Assembly: GCF_022812285.1 (NCBI RefSeq)
Contig: NZ_CP093300.1
Span: forward strand, 2,170,001-2,234,000
Source of the DNA: Alkalihalobacillus sp. LMS39
Lineage (GTDB): Bacteria > Bacillota > Bacilli > Bacillales > Bacillaceae_F
Reading direction: 5' to 3'
DNA: 64,000 bases
Every line of letters begins with the position of its first letter. The stretch's first letter is position 1. The notes beneath the pieces were generated by a model. The model saw only the letters and a list, made by a program, of their open reading frames with translations, was not told the DNA's origin and ran no database searches. A program made the translations under genes and the position numbers. Below are positions 53,170-60,740 of the stretch, piece after piece.

Positions 53170-54268
53170 ACAAACACTTATTTGCATTGACCCAGGTCAT
53201 GCTAAAAATACTCCTGGTAAAAGAGCAGGAAATCCGGTGTTTTATGAATATGAAGGGAATAGACGAGTAGCAAGAAAACTTCGAACATTGTTAGAGCGTG
53301 CTGGGTTTCGAGTGATGTATTCTTGTGACTTGAATAATCCGAATGATTTAAGTCTAGAAGGGCGAGCGAGAGCTGCAAGAAATGCAGGAGCAGACTTGTT
53401 TATCTCAATTCATACCAATGCAGTAAATGATACTTCTGTCCGAGGAACGGAAACATTCATTCATACAAATAGCAAGGCAAGTGAAGACGTTGCTCGTGCG
53501 GTGCAAGATTGTCTTGTAAAAGCAATTGGACAGCGTAACCGTGGAGTGAAGCGAGCAAACTTTGGTGTTCTTCGTAATACGTATCAGCATATGCTTTCAA
53601 TCCTTACTGAAGCCGACTTTTTCACCAATCCAACAGCTAGACAATGGATGTTCCAAGAGTCGTTTGATTATGCTTATGCTCAAGCTGTAGCTCAAGGGGT
53701 TTGCGATTATTATAAGGTGGAATATCCATCTGATGTAATAGAGAGCAAACCAGTTCAGGACAAAACACCTGTTCCAGAACCAATCGTTACGGAAGACGTG
53801 GGAGCTGCAATCGTTCGAGTGAAAGCAAATGAGTTATGGGTATACAATAAGCCTGATTGGAATGCTCGTTATTTTACTGTGAAAAAAGATGAAGCTTTTA
53901 CGGTCATGAAAGAGTTAATGGTGAATGACCATAAAATGTACCAGTTAAAAAGCGGTTTGTTCATTACTGCTAACACAAAATATGTTGAACTAGATGGAAG
54001 GGTGGAAGCAGTAAGCAAAAACCCTGCAACTGGAACGACAAGCCAATCGATTCGACCTTATCCGGGTTATCCGATTCGTTTAACCTCTCCGCAAATGAGG
54101 GACACGAACGGTCGAACAGATATTCAAGCTGTACAACGAGCCGTAAAAGTAAATCCAGATGGATGGTATGGTCCAATCAGTGAAAGAGCGGTACGGAATT
54201 ATCAAACAAGACAAGGCTTAATTGTGGATGGAATTGTTGGTCCGCAAACATGGAATCACATGTTTTAG
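53153..54268 (+). CDS. Endolysin: N-acetylmuramoyl-L-alanine amidase
   Basis: The 371-residue protein has an Amidase_3 domain (ICIDPGHAKNTPGKRAG, a Glu zinc ligand region YEYEGNRR, LFISIHTNAVND, LTEADFFTN; residues 8-185), a linker with an SH3-like segment (about 220-275) and a C-terminal peptidoglycan-binding domain (IQAVQRAVKVNPDGWYGP to VGPQTWNHMF). It cleaves the stem peptide from glycan at lysis. Confidence 0.93.
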   Translation: MRKLARQTLICIDPGHAKNTPGKRAGNPVFYEYEGNRRVARKLRTLLERAGFRVMYSCDLNNPNDLSLEGRARAARNAGADLFISIHTNAVNDTSVRGTETFIHTNSKASEDVARAVQDCLVKAIGQRNRGVKRANFGVLRNTYQHMLSILTEADFFTNPTARQWMFQESFDYAYAQAVAQGVCDYYKVEYPSDVIESKPVQDKTPVPEPIVTEDVGAAIVRVKANELWVYNKPDWNARYFTVKKDEAFTVMKELMVNDHKMYQLKSGLFITANTKYVELDGRVEAVSKNPATGTTSQSIRPYPGYPIRLTSPQMRDTNGRTDIQAVQRAVKVNPDGWYGPISERAVRNYQTRQGLIVDGIVGPQTWNHMF

Positions 54269-54273
54269 TCATT

Positions 54274-54306
54274 AAGCCCACTCAATGTAGTGGGTTTTTT
54301 TATAAT
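54274..54306 (+). terminator. Terminator ending the late operon
   Basis: AAGCCCACT pairs with AGTGGGTTT and is followed by a long T run. Confidence 0.85.
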
Positions 54307-54386
54307 TTTAAAGTGAAAAATATAATTATCTATATACAATCGTACATAGGTTTGTTATAATTAAAGTATAGAAAGGAGGGAAAACA

Positions 54387-54506
54387 TTGGATGTGATAAG
54401 AGACATAGTGGCAACAATAGCCGCAACGCTTCTAGCTTACAAGACATTGCTTGAAATTAAGAAGCTAAAAAAAGAAAAGCGCTCCTTCAAAAAGAAGAAA
54501 CGCTAA
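54387..54506 (+). CDS. Cassette A gene 1: small TM peptide, 39 aa
   Basis: A single N-terminal helix (IVATIAATLLAYKTLLEI) and a strongly basic tail (KKEKRSFKKKKR). TTG start with GAAAGGAGGG upstream and TATAAT near 54355. A perfect GGGGAGG-GAAA-CCTCCCC hairpin (54514-54531) follows. It resembles small holin-like or type I toxin peptides in form, not in a sequence I recognise. It is paired with the parallel cassette at 55498. Confidence 0.55.
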   Translation: MDVIRDIVATIAATLLAYKTLLEIKKLKKEKRSFKKKKR

Positions 54507-54558
54507 CCACCAAGGGGAGGGAAACCTCCCCAACCATAAATACAGTATACCACATCCA

Positions 54559-54735
54559 ATGAAAAATATGAAAATGTTTAATAGTTCAGACGTTATTTTG
54601 TTGTTCCTACTTGTTATTGTATTAATTGGTACCGACTTTGGTAACCTTACTGTTATTCAGTACATTATGTTTGGAGCATTTGCTGTATGGCTCGGGTTAG
54701 TTATTTATAAGGCTGTTTTAAAAAGGAAGGGATAA
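54559..54735 (+). CDS. Cassette A gene 2: two-TM peptide, 58 aa
   Basis: Two membrane helices (VILLFLLVIVLIG and YIMFGAFAVWLGLVIYKAV) joined by a short loop, then a basic end. No strong ribosome site is seen. It lies 1 bp before the HTH gene. No recognised family. Its counterpart in cassette B is at 55654. Confidence 0.55.
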   Translation: MKNMKMFNSSDVILLFLLVIVLIGTDFGNLTVIQYIMFGAFAVWLGLVIYKAVLKRKG

Positions 54736-54736
54736 G

Positions 54737-54982
54737 GTGAAATTTTCATTTGCATCAAGAGAAGAACTAGTAAAATTTTTTGATGAAGAAGTTCTCACAA
54801 CAGCTCAAGCGATGGAACTACTTAATGTAAATCGCTCTAGAATAAGTTCGCTTATTCGTGATGGTAAGTTAGAACCGATAAAAAAAGAAAAGTCCATCAG
54901 TTTGTTTTTACGGATTGATATTGAAAAAAAGAAAAAAGAGCTGGAAGAACTCCGTAAAAAATACCGACCGTATGACAATTAG
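54737..54982 (+). CDS. Cassette A gene 3: Xis-like HTH protein, 81 aa
   Basis: An excisionase/MerR-type winged-helix segment (LTTAQAMELLNVNRSRISSL, residues 20-39, then IRDGKLEP) and a charged C-terminal helix ending KKKELEELRKKYRPYDN, identical to cassette B. GTG start with GGAAGGG upstream. It could be the integrase directionality factor or an autoregulator of the cassette. Confidence 0.65.
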   Translation: MKFSFASREELVKFFDEEVLTTAQAMELLNVNRSRISSLIRDGKLEPIKKEKSISLFLRIDIEKKKKELEELRKKYRPYDN

Positions 54983-54995
54983 TCATGCGGTTTTT
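54968..54995 (+). terminator. Terminator of cassette A
   Basis: CCGTATGAC pairs with GTCATGCGG and is followed by TTTTT. The stem begins inside the stop-proximal codons and also borders the convergent yolD. Confidence 0.75.
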
Positions 54996-54998
54996 CCT

Positions 54999-55325
54999 TT
55001 AGAGCTTTACATTGATTAAATAATAAAAGTTTATAAATATTCTTTCATCTTCGTCATCAAATACCCTCAACTCTTTTGTACCTGATACAATATGATGTAC
55101 CTTTCCAACAATCCTCTTATGCTCACCATCATCCCAAAACTCAAACGATAACGCTTGATTAAACTCCATAGCTTCACAAATGGTCCGTTCAAATTCCTCT
55201 GCTTGTTGTTCATCCAGTTCTGGCTTAGGTAGCTTTTTATATTCCTTTTCTAATTCTCTCATCATTGCAACGTGTTCTGGTAACATCATGGCCGTCCACT
55301 TCATCGTACCTCTGTCCCTATTCAT
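54999..55325 (-). CDS. Prophage YolD-like protein
   Basis: The 108-residue protein starts NRDRGTMKWTAMMLPEHV, almost the same as the chromosomal YolD at 13156, and keeps the family length. GAGGTGG precedes the ATG. No Y-family polymerase is present in the prophage, so it may act on the host enzyme. A LexA-like box lies 32 bases upstream of its start. It lies antisense between cassettes A and B. Confidence 0.85.
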   Translation of the reverse strand: MNRDRGTMKWTAMMLPEHVAMMRELEKEYKKLPKPELDEQQAEEFERTICEAMEFNQALSFEFWDDGEHKRIVGKVHHIVSGTKELRVFDDEDERIFINFYYLINVKL

Positions 55326-55356
55326 TAAACCACCTCATAAAAGTGTGTCGATTTTA

Positions 55357-55370
55357 AGAACGTTTGTTCG
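55357..55370 (-). promoter_or_regulatory. LexA box upstream of prophage yolD
   Basis: On the minus strand CGAACAAACGTTCT matches the Bacillus LexA consensus CGAACRNRYGTTYC at 13 of 14 positions, so the gene should be SOS-induced. Confidence 0.7.
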
Positions 55371-55497
55371 TATAATAATTTTAAAAGGAGATTAGTTTAA
55401 ATGCAAGCCATTTTTAAACTAATTAATTTTTTTATTTAATCTATTTACTTTTTTGAATAGGTGTAGTATAATAAAAATATAGAAAGGAGGTGAAAAA

Positions 55498-55596
55498 ATG
55501 TTGGACGAAATAGAAAAAGTCCTTCGAGTCATTTTCTACATTGCATCGATTAGCTGGATCGGAAAGCAATGGTTGAAAAGTGACAAGAAAGACTAA
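55498..55596 (+). CDS. Cassette B gene 1: small TM peptide, 32 aa
   Basis: One helix (VLRVIFYIASISWIGKQWL) and a charged tail (KSDKKD). A strong promoter (TTTACT, 17 bases, TATAAT) and AGAAAGGAGGTG site precede the ATG. A perfect GAGGGGC-TTA-GCCCCTC hairpin (55602-55618) follows, as in cassette A. Small holin-like toxin is one option. Confidence 0.6.
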   Translation: MLDEIEKVLRVIFYIASISWIGKQWLKSDKKD

Positions 55597-55653
55597 TATC
55601 CGAGGGGCTTAGCCCCTCACCCTAATTCTATTATACACGTTCAACATGAAAAT

Positions 55654-55818
55654 ATGAAGAGACGAACAATGACATTTGGTGCGATTATTGTGACAGGCGC
55701 GTTAATTGCTTCTCAGCTGGTTTACACAAGCCCAATAACAACAGTATTGACTATTGTTGCGATGATTGCCACTATCGGTTTAATCGTTAAGAACTGGAAG
55801 GCAGGCGAAACAAAATGA
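55654..55818 (+). CDS. Cassette B gene 2: two-TM peptide, 54 aa
   Basis: Two helices (FGAIIVTGALIASQLVY and VLTIVAMIATIGLIV) with short charged ends. Its stop overlaps the start of the HTH gene (ATGA). Same position and topology as the 54559 gene but little sequence identity. Confidence 0.6.
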   Translation: MKRRTMTFGAIIVTGALIASQLVYTSPITTVLTIVAMIATIGLIVKNWKAGETK

Positions 55819-56054
55819 AGTATCAGTTCAAGTCAAATGAAGAATTGTTGATGTTCTTAAATGAGCAATTAATTTCAGCAGCAGAAGCAGCGGAAATCTT
55901 AGAAGTATCTAAAGCGAGGATCGGACACCTTGTTCGTGATGGAAAATTAACTCCAGCAAAAGAACAACCTAAAATGTTTCTTCGCGATATTGTTGTTGAA
56001 AAGAAAAAAGAGCTGGAAGAACTCCGTAAAAAATACCGACCGTATGACAATTAG
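55815..56054 (+). CDS. Cassette B gene 3: Xis-like HTH protein, 79 aa
   Basis: HTH segment LISAAEAAEILEVSKARIGH (residues 18-37), then LVRDGKLTPAKE, and the same C-terminal end KKKELEELRKKYRPYDN as cassette A. The last 56 bp up to the shared TCAT are identical in both copies (54931-54986 and 56003-56058). Candidate excisionase or cassette regulator. Confidence 0.65.
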   Translation: MKYQFKSNEELLMFLNEQLISAAEAAEILEVSKARIGHLVRDGKLTPAKEQPKMFLRDIVVEKKKELEELRKKYRPYDN

Positions 56055-56069
56055 TCATACGGTTTTTTT
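56040..56069 (+). terminator. Terminator of cassette B
   Basis: CCGTATGAC pairs with GTCATACGG and is followed by seven T. Confidence 0.85.
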
Positions 56070-56181
56070 ATATTTATAGGATAAATTAACTATAACTCAT
56101 TCCTTTTCGTCCAAAAAAATGGTAAATTAGTATAGGTTGATAACTGGGATTATGTAGTGATATTAATTGGAGGAAATGAAA

Positions 56182-57006
56182 ATGAAAACACTTAGTAAAT
56201 TTGCTTTAATCATAGGGGTATTGTTAGTTGGGTTAGGGGTTATGTTACCTAATCAAGTTAGTGCAAATACTGCTCAATGTAAAATGACGATTGTTTCTGA
56301 TCGACATACTGGATTCGATAAACCTGCCAATTCAGATGGGGAATGTAGAGATTTAGTTTATGGATTTTACAATGCGTCGTCAAAACAATTTCAAATTTAT
56401 GGTTATGTTACTCATGTAGTTTCAAGAAGTGGAGAACAGTTCACAATTTATCCTCCAACTGGTTCAACGGAAGCAGTATTAACTGTAACTACAGTATTAA
56501 ATGCAGAACCAAAGCCAGAGCCAGAGCCAAAACCAAAACCAAAACCAGAACCAGAACCCAAGCCTGAACCAAAGCCACAACCAGAACCGAAACCAGAACC
56601 CAAGACGAATAATAACAACAATAGTAATAATACAACTAAAACAAGTGCATCTAGTAGCTCGAGTATTACAAGCAGCAAAAACAGTAATTCAAACCAAAGT
56701 GCTTCTAGTAATTCTGTGGAGCCTAATGAACAATCAAAACCAACTACAACTGTAAAACCAGAAGAAAAGCCAATAGAAGAAGTAAAAGAAGATGTTGAAT
56801 TTGAGGAAGAAGTTGAAGAAGAAATTGAAAATGAAGTCGAGGAAAAAGAATTAGACGAGGTAATTGAGAAAGACGTGGAGTTGTTAGATTCTAAGACAAC
56901 AAAAAAATCTTCTCTTTCGTTATTGTTCATTATATTTACACTAGTTGTAGTTAGTAGTGGAATTGGTGGATATGTTTTGTTTAGGAAAAGTAAGAAATTA
57001 TTATAG
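56182..57006 (+). CDS. Surface protein with Pro/Glu/Lys repeats (prophage cargo)
   Basis: The 274-residue protein has a signal peptide (about 1-30, ending NQVSANTA), a small N-terminal domain with two Cys (about 35-110), a Pro-Glu-Pro-Lys repeat stalk (about 113-145), an Asn/Ser/Thr-rich stretch, an acidic Glu/Val region (about 205-235), and a C-terminal membrane helix with basic end. ATG 56182 with GGAGG at good spacing is chosen. It lies outside the lytic operon and is probably expressed by the lysogen on the cell surface. Confidence 0.75.
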   Translation: MKTLSKFALIIGVLLVGLGVMLPNQVSANTAQCKMTIVSDRHTGFDKPANSDGECRDLVYGFYNASSKQFQIYGYVTHVVSRSGEQFTIYPPTGSTEAVLTVTTVLNAEPKPEPEPKPKPKPEPEPKPEPKPQPEPKPEPKTNNNNNSNNTTKTSASSSSSITSSKNSNSNQSASSNSVEPNEQSKPTTTVKPEEKPIEEVKEDVEFEEEVEEEIENEVEEKELDEVIEKDVELLDSKTTKKSSLSLLFIIFTLVVVSSGIGGYVLFRKSKKLL

Positions 57007-57135
57007 TAAAAATTAAAAAGAAATAGAAACTTTAAATCATGATACTAAAAAAAGGAAAGTGGCTCCTTTAACAAGAAGATACGCTAACCTAATTAATAGG
57101 GAAATCTAAAAATATGTGTTTAATAAGGGGGAAAT

Positions 57136-57882
57136 ATGTTGCAAAGATTATTATTTTTTTTATTAGGAACATTTTTTTTATTAGCTTCTCTGCCAGTAAG
57201 TTCGGAAATAATAAGAGAACTGAATAGTAATAAAACAATAAGTGAAAATTATGAAATTACTACACTATATGAGGGGGATGAGTATGCTGATTTAACTACC
57301 TATTATTTTAGGGGGCATATCATAGAAATTGAAGAAGTATTAAAAGAGGAAGAGATTTATAGAGACACGCACGATTATAAAATAGGAATAGCGGATTTAA
57401 GTTTAAAAATAAACGGTGAGGAAGTAGAGACACTAAAAGATCACCCTATCAGGACAGATTCTTTTGGTTTAAGTAGATACTTTGGAGAAGTGGCTTTTTT
57501 AGTTTTGGAAGACAAAAAAAGCTACAAGACTGAGTTCGTTGTGCTATTGAAAAAAACAAAGGTTTTTCTAAAAGCAAAGCCAAACGGTGATTTAGATGGA
57601 TGGGTTCCTATAGAGGAATTAAACTACTCGATGATTACATTGGATGAAGAAGGTAATATAACTAATACATATTTTAACATGACCGAACGAGATGCATTAC
57701 AAACGCAGCTTCTTAATCAGGGGACTGTTGTTCCTTACTATATTGGATACCACAATGACTACTTGGCTGGTTATCCATCGTTATTCTTCCCTATAGCTTT
57801 CCCATTTGGAACGTTAATCATCGGATTTATCCTAATAATGGTTGGATTTCTAATTAGGAAAAAGAAAAACGTAGTGTCTTGA
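57136..57882 (+). CDS. Membrane protein with large external domain (prophage cargo)
   Basis: The 248-residue protein has an N-terminal helix (LFFLLGTFFLLASLPVSS), an extracytoplasmic beta-rich domain of about 185 residues and a C-terminal membrane helix (PFGTLIIGFILIMVGFLI) with basic end. TAAGGGGG precedes the ATG. Last gene before attR. No family is recognised; the layout loosely recalls membrane proteins with an exposed sensing loop. Confidence 0.65.
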   Translation: MLQRLLFFLLGTFFLLASLPVSSEIIRELNSNKTISENYEITTLYEGDEYADLTTYYFRGHIIEIEEVLKEEEIYRDTHDYKIGIADLSLKINGEEVETLKDHPIRTDSFGLSRYFGEVAFLVLEDKKSYKTEFVVLLKKTKVFLKAKPNGDLDGWVPIEELNYSMITLDEEGNITNTYFNMTERDALQTQLLNQGTVVPYYIGYHNDYLAGYPSLFFPIAFPFGTLIIGFILIMVGFLIRKKKNVVS

Positions 57883-57966
57883 AGTCAATCAACTTTTTAT
57901 CCTGGTTAAGTATTATATCCACAAGGGTACTAAAACAAAAAGTTTGATGTACTTCCCTTACTTATA

Positions 57967-57982
57967 TTTCATAAGCCGGAAG
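57967..57982 (+). other. attR core
   Basis: TTTCATAAGCCGGAAG, identical to attL at 17711-17726. Phage DNA (CCCTTACTTATA) precedes it and asnO sequence (TCATGTATACCGATGG) follows in the correct frame. Confidence 0.92.
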
Positions 57983-58644
57983 TCATGTATACCGATGGAT
58001 TTCCATGGATGCGTTCAACAAAAGAACGAGAATCTTTATTGCAAGACAAATGGAAGTCAAAGCTAAAGCTCTCCTCATATGTGTACGACCGTTATCGTGA
58101 AACAATTGCAGAGACACCGCGATTTGAAGGGGATAACAATGAAGAAGCACGCCGTCGTGAAATATCATATTTGAATATCATATGGTTTATGACGACATTA
58201 CTCGATAGAAAAGATCGAATGAGTATGGCTGCAAGTCTAGAAGTGAGAGTACCTTTTGCGGACCATCGGTTAGTTGAATATGTATGGAACATCCCATGGG
58301 AAATGAAACAACTAGAAGGTCGTGAAAAAGGAATTTTACGAAAGGCGTTAGAAGGAATCTTGCCAGACGAGATTTTGTATCGGAAGAAAAGCCCGTATCC
58401 AAAAACACACAATCCTCATTATACGTCACTTGTAAAAGAAGAGATGAATCGCATCCTGCAACAAAAGGATTCGCCGTTATTTGAGATTATTGATAAGAAA
58501 AAGATGAAGGAAATTGCCGATACTGGTGGAGATTCATTTAAAACGCCGTGGTTTGGCCAATTGATGACAGGACCACAACTAATCGCGCACTTTATCCAAA
58601 TGGACCATTGGTTGAAAAAATACAATGTAGAAATTAAAGCGTAA
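57983..58644 (+). CDS. asnO: Asparagine synthetase AsnO, C-terminal part, split by prophage
   Basis: This is the rest of the synthetase domain, starting at VMYTDGFPWMRSTKERES right after the att core and including TLLDRKDRMSMAASLEVRVP and DEILYRKKSPYPKT. The first ATG (57985) lacks a good ribosome site, so it is probably not made as a separate protein. Excision through the 16-bp core would fuse it in frame to 16541-17726 and give a 615-residue enzyme. No internal stop or decay is seen, which suggests the gene is still under selection. Confidence 0.92.
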
Positions 58645-58651
58645 CGTTATG

Positions 58652-58682
58652 AGAAAGACCCTTGCAGAAGGGTCTTTTTCTG
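58652..58682 (+). terminator. Terminator of asnO
   Basis: AGAAAGACCCTT pairs with AAGGGTCTTTTTC around GCAG. The rest of the 58683-58968 gap holds only a decayed copy of the GGACAT repeat family (about 58727-58790) and no ORF. Confidence 0.85.
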
Positions 58683-58968
58683 GTGTAGGAGCGAAGTTTT
58701 GAAAGCTTCTTAGTGTGTAAGGGCAAGAGTGTCCGAACTGTACCGAAATAAGCCCAAAAGCAGAAATAGCGAGACAGATGATAACTAATTTTTCTGAACA
58801 GCAAAGCGAGTCATTGGATATTGAACTTTTGAATTATCAAAATCATAATGACTTTATTTTGTTACACAACTGTAAAATTTGTAACAAATAAGTAATTTAT
58901 CCTATGTTTTTATTGGAAATAAACGATATAATTTTCTCATAATTCAAAATAGAAAGTAGCTGAGTAAA

Positions 58969-59388
58969 TTGAAACTACGAAACCTATATACGCTGTTATT
59001 TTTACTTGTTTTAACAACGGGTTGTACTTTTGATAAAGAAAAAGCGATAAAAGACGGAGCCGTTGTCGCCGATCTAAGTAAAGTTCATAATCTCGAGCAA
59101 TTCAATGACTTTTTAGAAGCTGTTTCTAATTCAGAAGATGCGAATGTACGCGTATTTTCTATGACTGAAGAAGGTGGAGCGGTGAAGATTGACATCAAAT
59201 ATACAAATGAAAGATTTCACACGACATTTGATTATGCTAATGATAAATATGGTCCCAATGGTAAAGAGGATGTTCAATGTCAATCCTTTATAGTGGAAGA
59301 CAATAATTTTTCTCTTACTGAATGTGACGGCGAAACCGAAACTGTATTTATTTTAGATGCAACGAACTTTGCCGAAGAGAATAAGTAA
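58969..59388 (+). CDS. Lipoprotein, DUF4362-like
   Basis: The 139-residue protein has a signal peptide with lipobox (LTTGCT, Cys19) and a small domain with two late Cys residues (VQCQSFI and LTECDGE) that may form a disulfide. It resembles Bacillus DUF4362 lipoproteins. TTG start. Function unknown. Confidence 0.75.
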   Translation: MKLRNLYTLLFLLVLTTGCTFDKEKAIKDGAVVADLSKVHNLEQFNDFLEAVSNSEDANVRVFSMTEEGGAVKIDIKYTNERFHTTFDYANDKYGPNGKEDVQCQSFIVEDNNFSLTECDGETETVFILDATNFAEENK

Positions 59389-59467
59389 AGATATTCAGCC
59401 TTAACTAATGTGAGCCTATGGATTCCCTCATTTAAAAAAAGATAGGGTGAAAAAATGCAAAGAGTGT

Positions 59468-59655
59468 AGATGTTCGGACATAGGATCCGCTATTTTTAAA
59501 TTTTGCAGGTTTTAATGGATTGATTCGGACATATGTTCCGTTATATGCTGAATAAATCGATAAAAATGTTGTAATACGTGATAATAACGGATTCTATGTC
59601 CGAAACGAACTGAAAATAAGGCCAAAAAGCAGAAATAGCGGAACAGATGTCCATA
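59468..59655. repeat. Nested intergenic palindromes of the GGACAT...ATGTCC family
   Basis: An inner pair (ATTCGGACATATGTTCCGTT at about 59522 with AACGGATTCTATGTCCGAA near 59584) lies inside an outer pair (CGGACATAGGATCCGCTATT at about 59474 with AATAGCGGAACAGATGTCC near 59636). Same family as 1060-1139 and 62301-62378. Confidence 0.6.
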
Positions 59656-59675
59656 ACGCCAGAGCTTACGGGGTA

Positions 59676-59810
59676 CTACAAAATTATAGGAAATGGTGGT
59701 GGCCAAAACGGCGGAGCAGGTGGCAATCCCCAATAAGGTGGGTAAAACCAAAATGGCGGGGGATACACACGAGGTCTAAACGGTGGCGGGTAACGGTAAT
59801 ATGGGAACAT
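59676..59810 (-). CDS. Tiny Pro/aromatic-rich protein, 44 aa
   Basis: The minus-strand ORF reads MFPYYRYPPPFRPRVYPPPF, then WFYPPYWGLPPAPPFWPPPF and ends PIIL. AGGAGG lies 8 bases before the ATG. About half of the residues are Pro, and most others are Tyr, Phe or Trp. Such composition recalls small spore-coat or surface proteins, but no family is recognised. Confidence 0.6.
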   Translation of the reverse strand: MFPYYRYPPPFRPRVYPPPFWFYPPYWGLPPAPPFWPPPFPIIL

Positions 59811-59934
59811 TTAGATTAACCTCCTTACTTACTTTCTACTGTAAAATATGTGGAAGAAAACAAGTTGGTGATAACCAAAATTGGAATAATGGAGAAGGGA
59901 AAGCCCAAAAGGAAAAATACCTTATGGGCTTTCA

Positions 59935-60156
59935 TCATGATAAAGGATGGCTTATTAATAACCGACGTATGAAAGGATGCAACATAAATAATAAAATGAA
60001 AAATGAAATTACAACTAAAAGGCTATAAAAACCTGTTACTAATTCATACGTATCATGGCCGAAAAAAGATTGAAAAACATACCAGACAAGCCCTCCGATA
60101 AGGACTGGAGTGATGAAGAGTGCTACCGAAGTCATTGCTAGAAGAAATGAACTCAT
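59935..60156 (-). CDS. Small two-TM membrane protein, 73 aa
   Basis: Two membrane helices (about 4-28 and 42-60). GAGGTGTGAG precedes the ATG. A stem AAAGCCCA/TGGGCTTT just downstream (59895-59935) may be its terminator. Function unknown. Confidence 0.6.
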   Translation of the reverse strand: MSSFLLAMTSVALFITPVLIGGLVWYVFQSFFGHDTYELVTGFYSLLVVISFFILLFMLHPFIRRLLISHPLS

Positions 60157-60257
60157 AAACTCACACCTCGTTCTTTTGTCTTAGAACATTTAGCATGTCA
60201 GAGAGGTGGTGTTGTTATACATGGTGAGAAGAAGGCGGAAAATTTTGAAATGAAAAC

Positions 60258-60740
60258 TCAAGTTGTTTCATCGTGTTCAAGCCGCTGTGCAGCACTGTTG
60301 TAATGTTTAGCTACCGATTGAGAACCGACTGCTGTTCCTAATCCGAAAATAGGCATATTAACATAGACGCTTTCATATTTACTAGGAGACACTATATAAG
60401 TTTCGTGAAATACCCCAACAGCTGAATTATTTCTGCATTTTTTGTTAAAGTTTTTCCATGCTTTAGTATGCAAGGGCTCTTTCGCATAAGCTTGAAGTTG
60501 TTCTACTGAGGACCAATATTGAATTGATACTATCGTTCGCAGGTTCATTGTCGATTCTAAGGATAAAAAGCCATATTTCTTATTCGAGTATAACTCACGA
60601 ATCATTCCTGGCATAGCTTTGGCAACCGGCAACCATTTATGGATGGCCCACCATTTGTTAATTCTCATTCCGATAATGAATACAACAACCTCTTCGTTTG
60701 GATTAGCCATGAAACGGCCAACTCGAATGTCTTTTCCCAT
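60258..60740 (-). CDS. DUF4188-family protein
   Basis: The 160-residue protein fits the DUF4188 family (monooxygenase-like dimeric alpha-beta barrel): VVVFIIGMRINKWWAIHKWL, YWSSVEQLQAYAKEPLHTKA and GVFHETYIV. It directly follows a PadR regulator with no gap, a common pairing in Bacillaceae. Possibly a haem- or phenolic-related enzyme; the substrate is unknown. Confidence 0.85.
   Translation of the reverse strand: MGKDIRVGRFMANPNEEVVVFIIGMRINKWWAIHKWLPVAKAMPGMIRELYSNKKYGFLSLESTMNLRTIVSIQYWSSVEQLQAYAKEPLHTKAWKNFNKKCRNNSAVGVFHETYIVSPSKYESVYVNMPIFGLGTAVGSQSVAKHYNSAAQRLEHDETT

Larger units (their letters stand above)
17711..57982. mobile_element. Prophage, about 40.3 kb, siphovirus with serine integrase
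   Basis: The element lies between identical 16-bp cores (17711-17726 and 57967-57982). It encodes a large serine recombinase, ImmA and repressor, replication, ArpU regulator, HK97-type head and tail, lysis genes and cargo genes at both ends. All core modules appear present and uninterrupted, so it may be functional. Lysogeny genes run left and lytic genes run right. Confidence 0.95.

Noticed and set aside
56448-56930. Long minus-strand ORF opposite the Pro/Glu/Lys repeat protein
   Set aside because: It is a shadow of low-complexity repeats: Ser/Gly/Phe-rich, no ribosome site, and antisense to a clear signal-peptide protein.
17711-57982. Integration into a tRNA gene
   Set aside because: No tRNA-like sequence is present at either end; the 16-bp core lies within asnO coding sequence.
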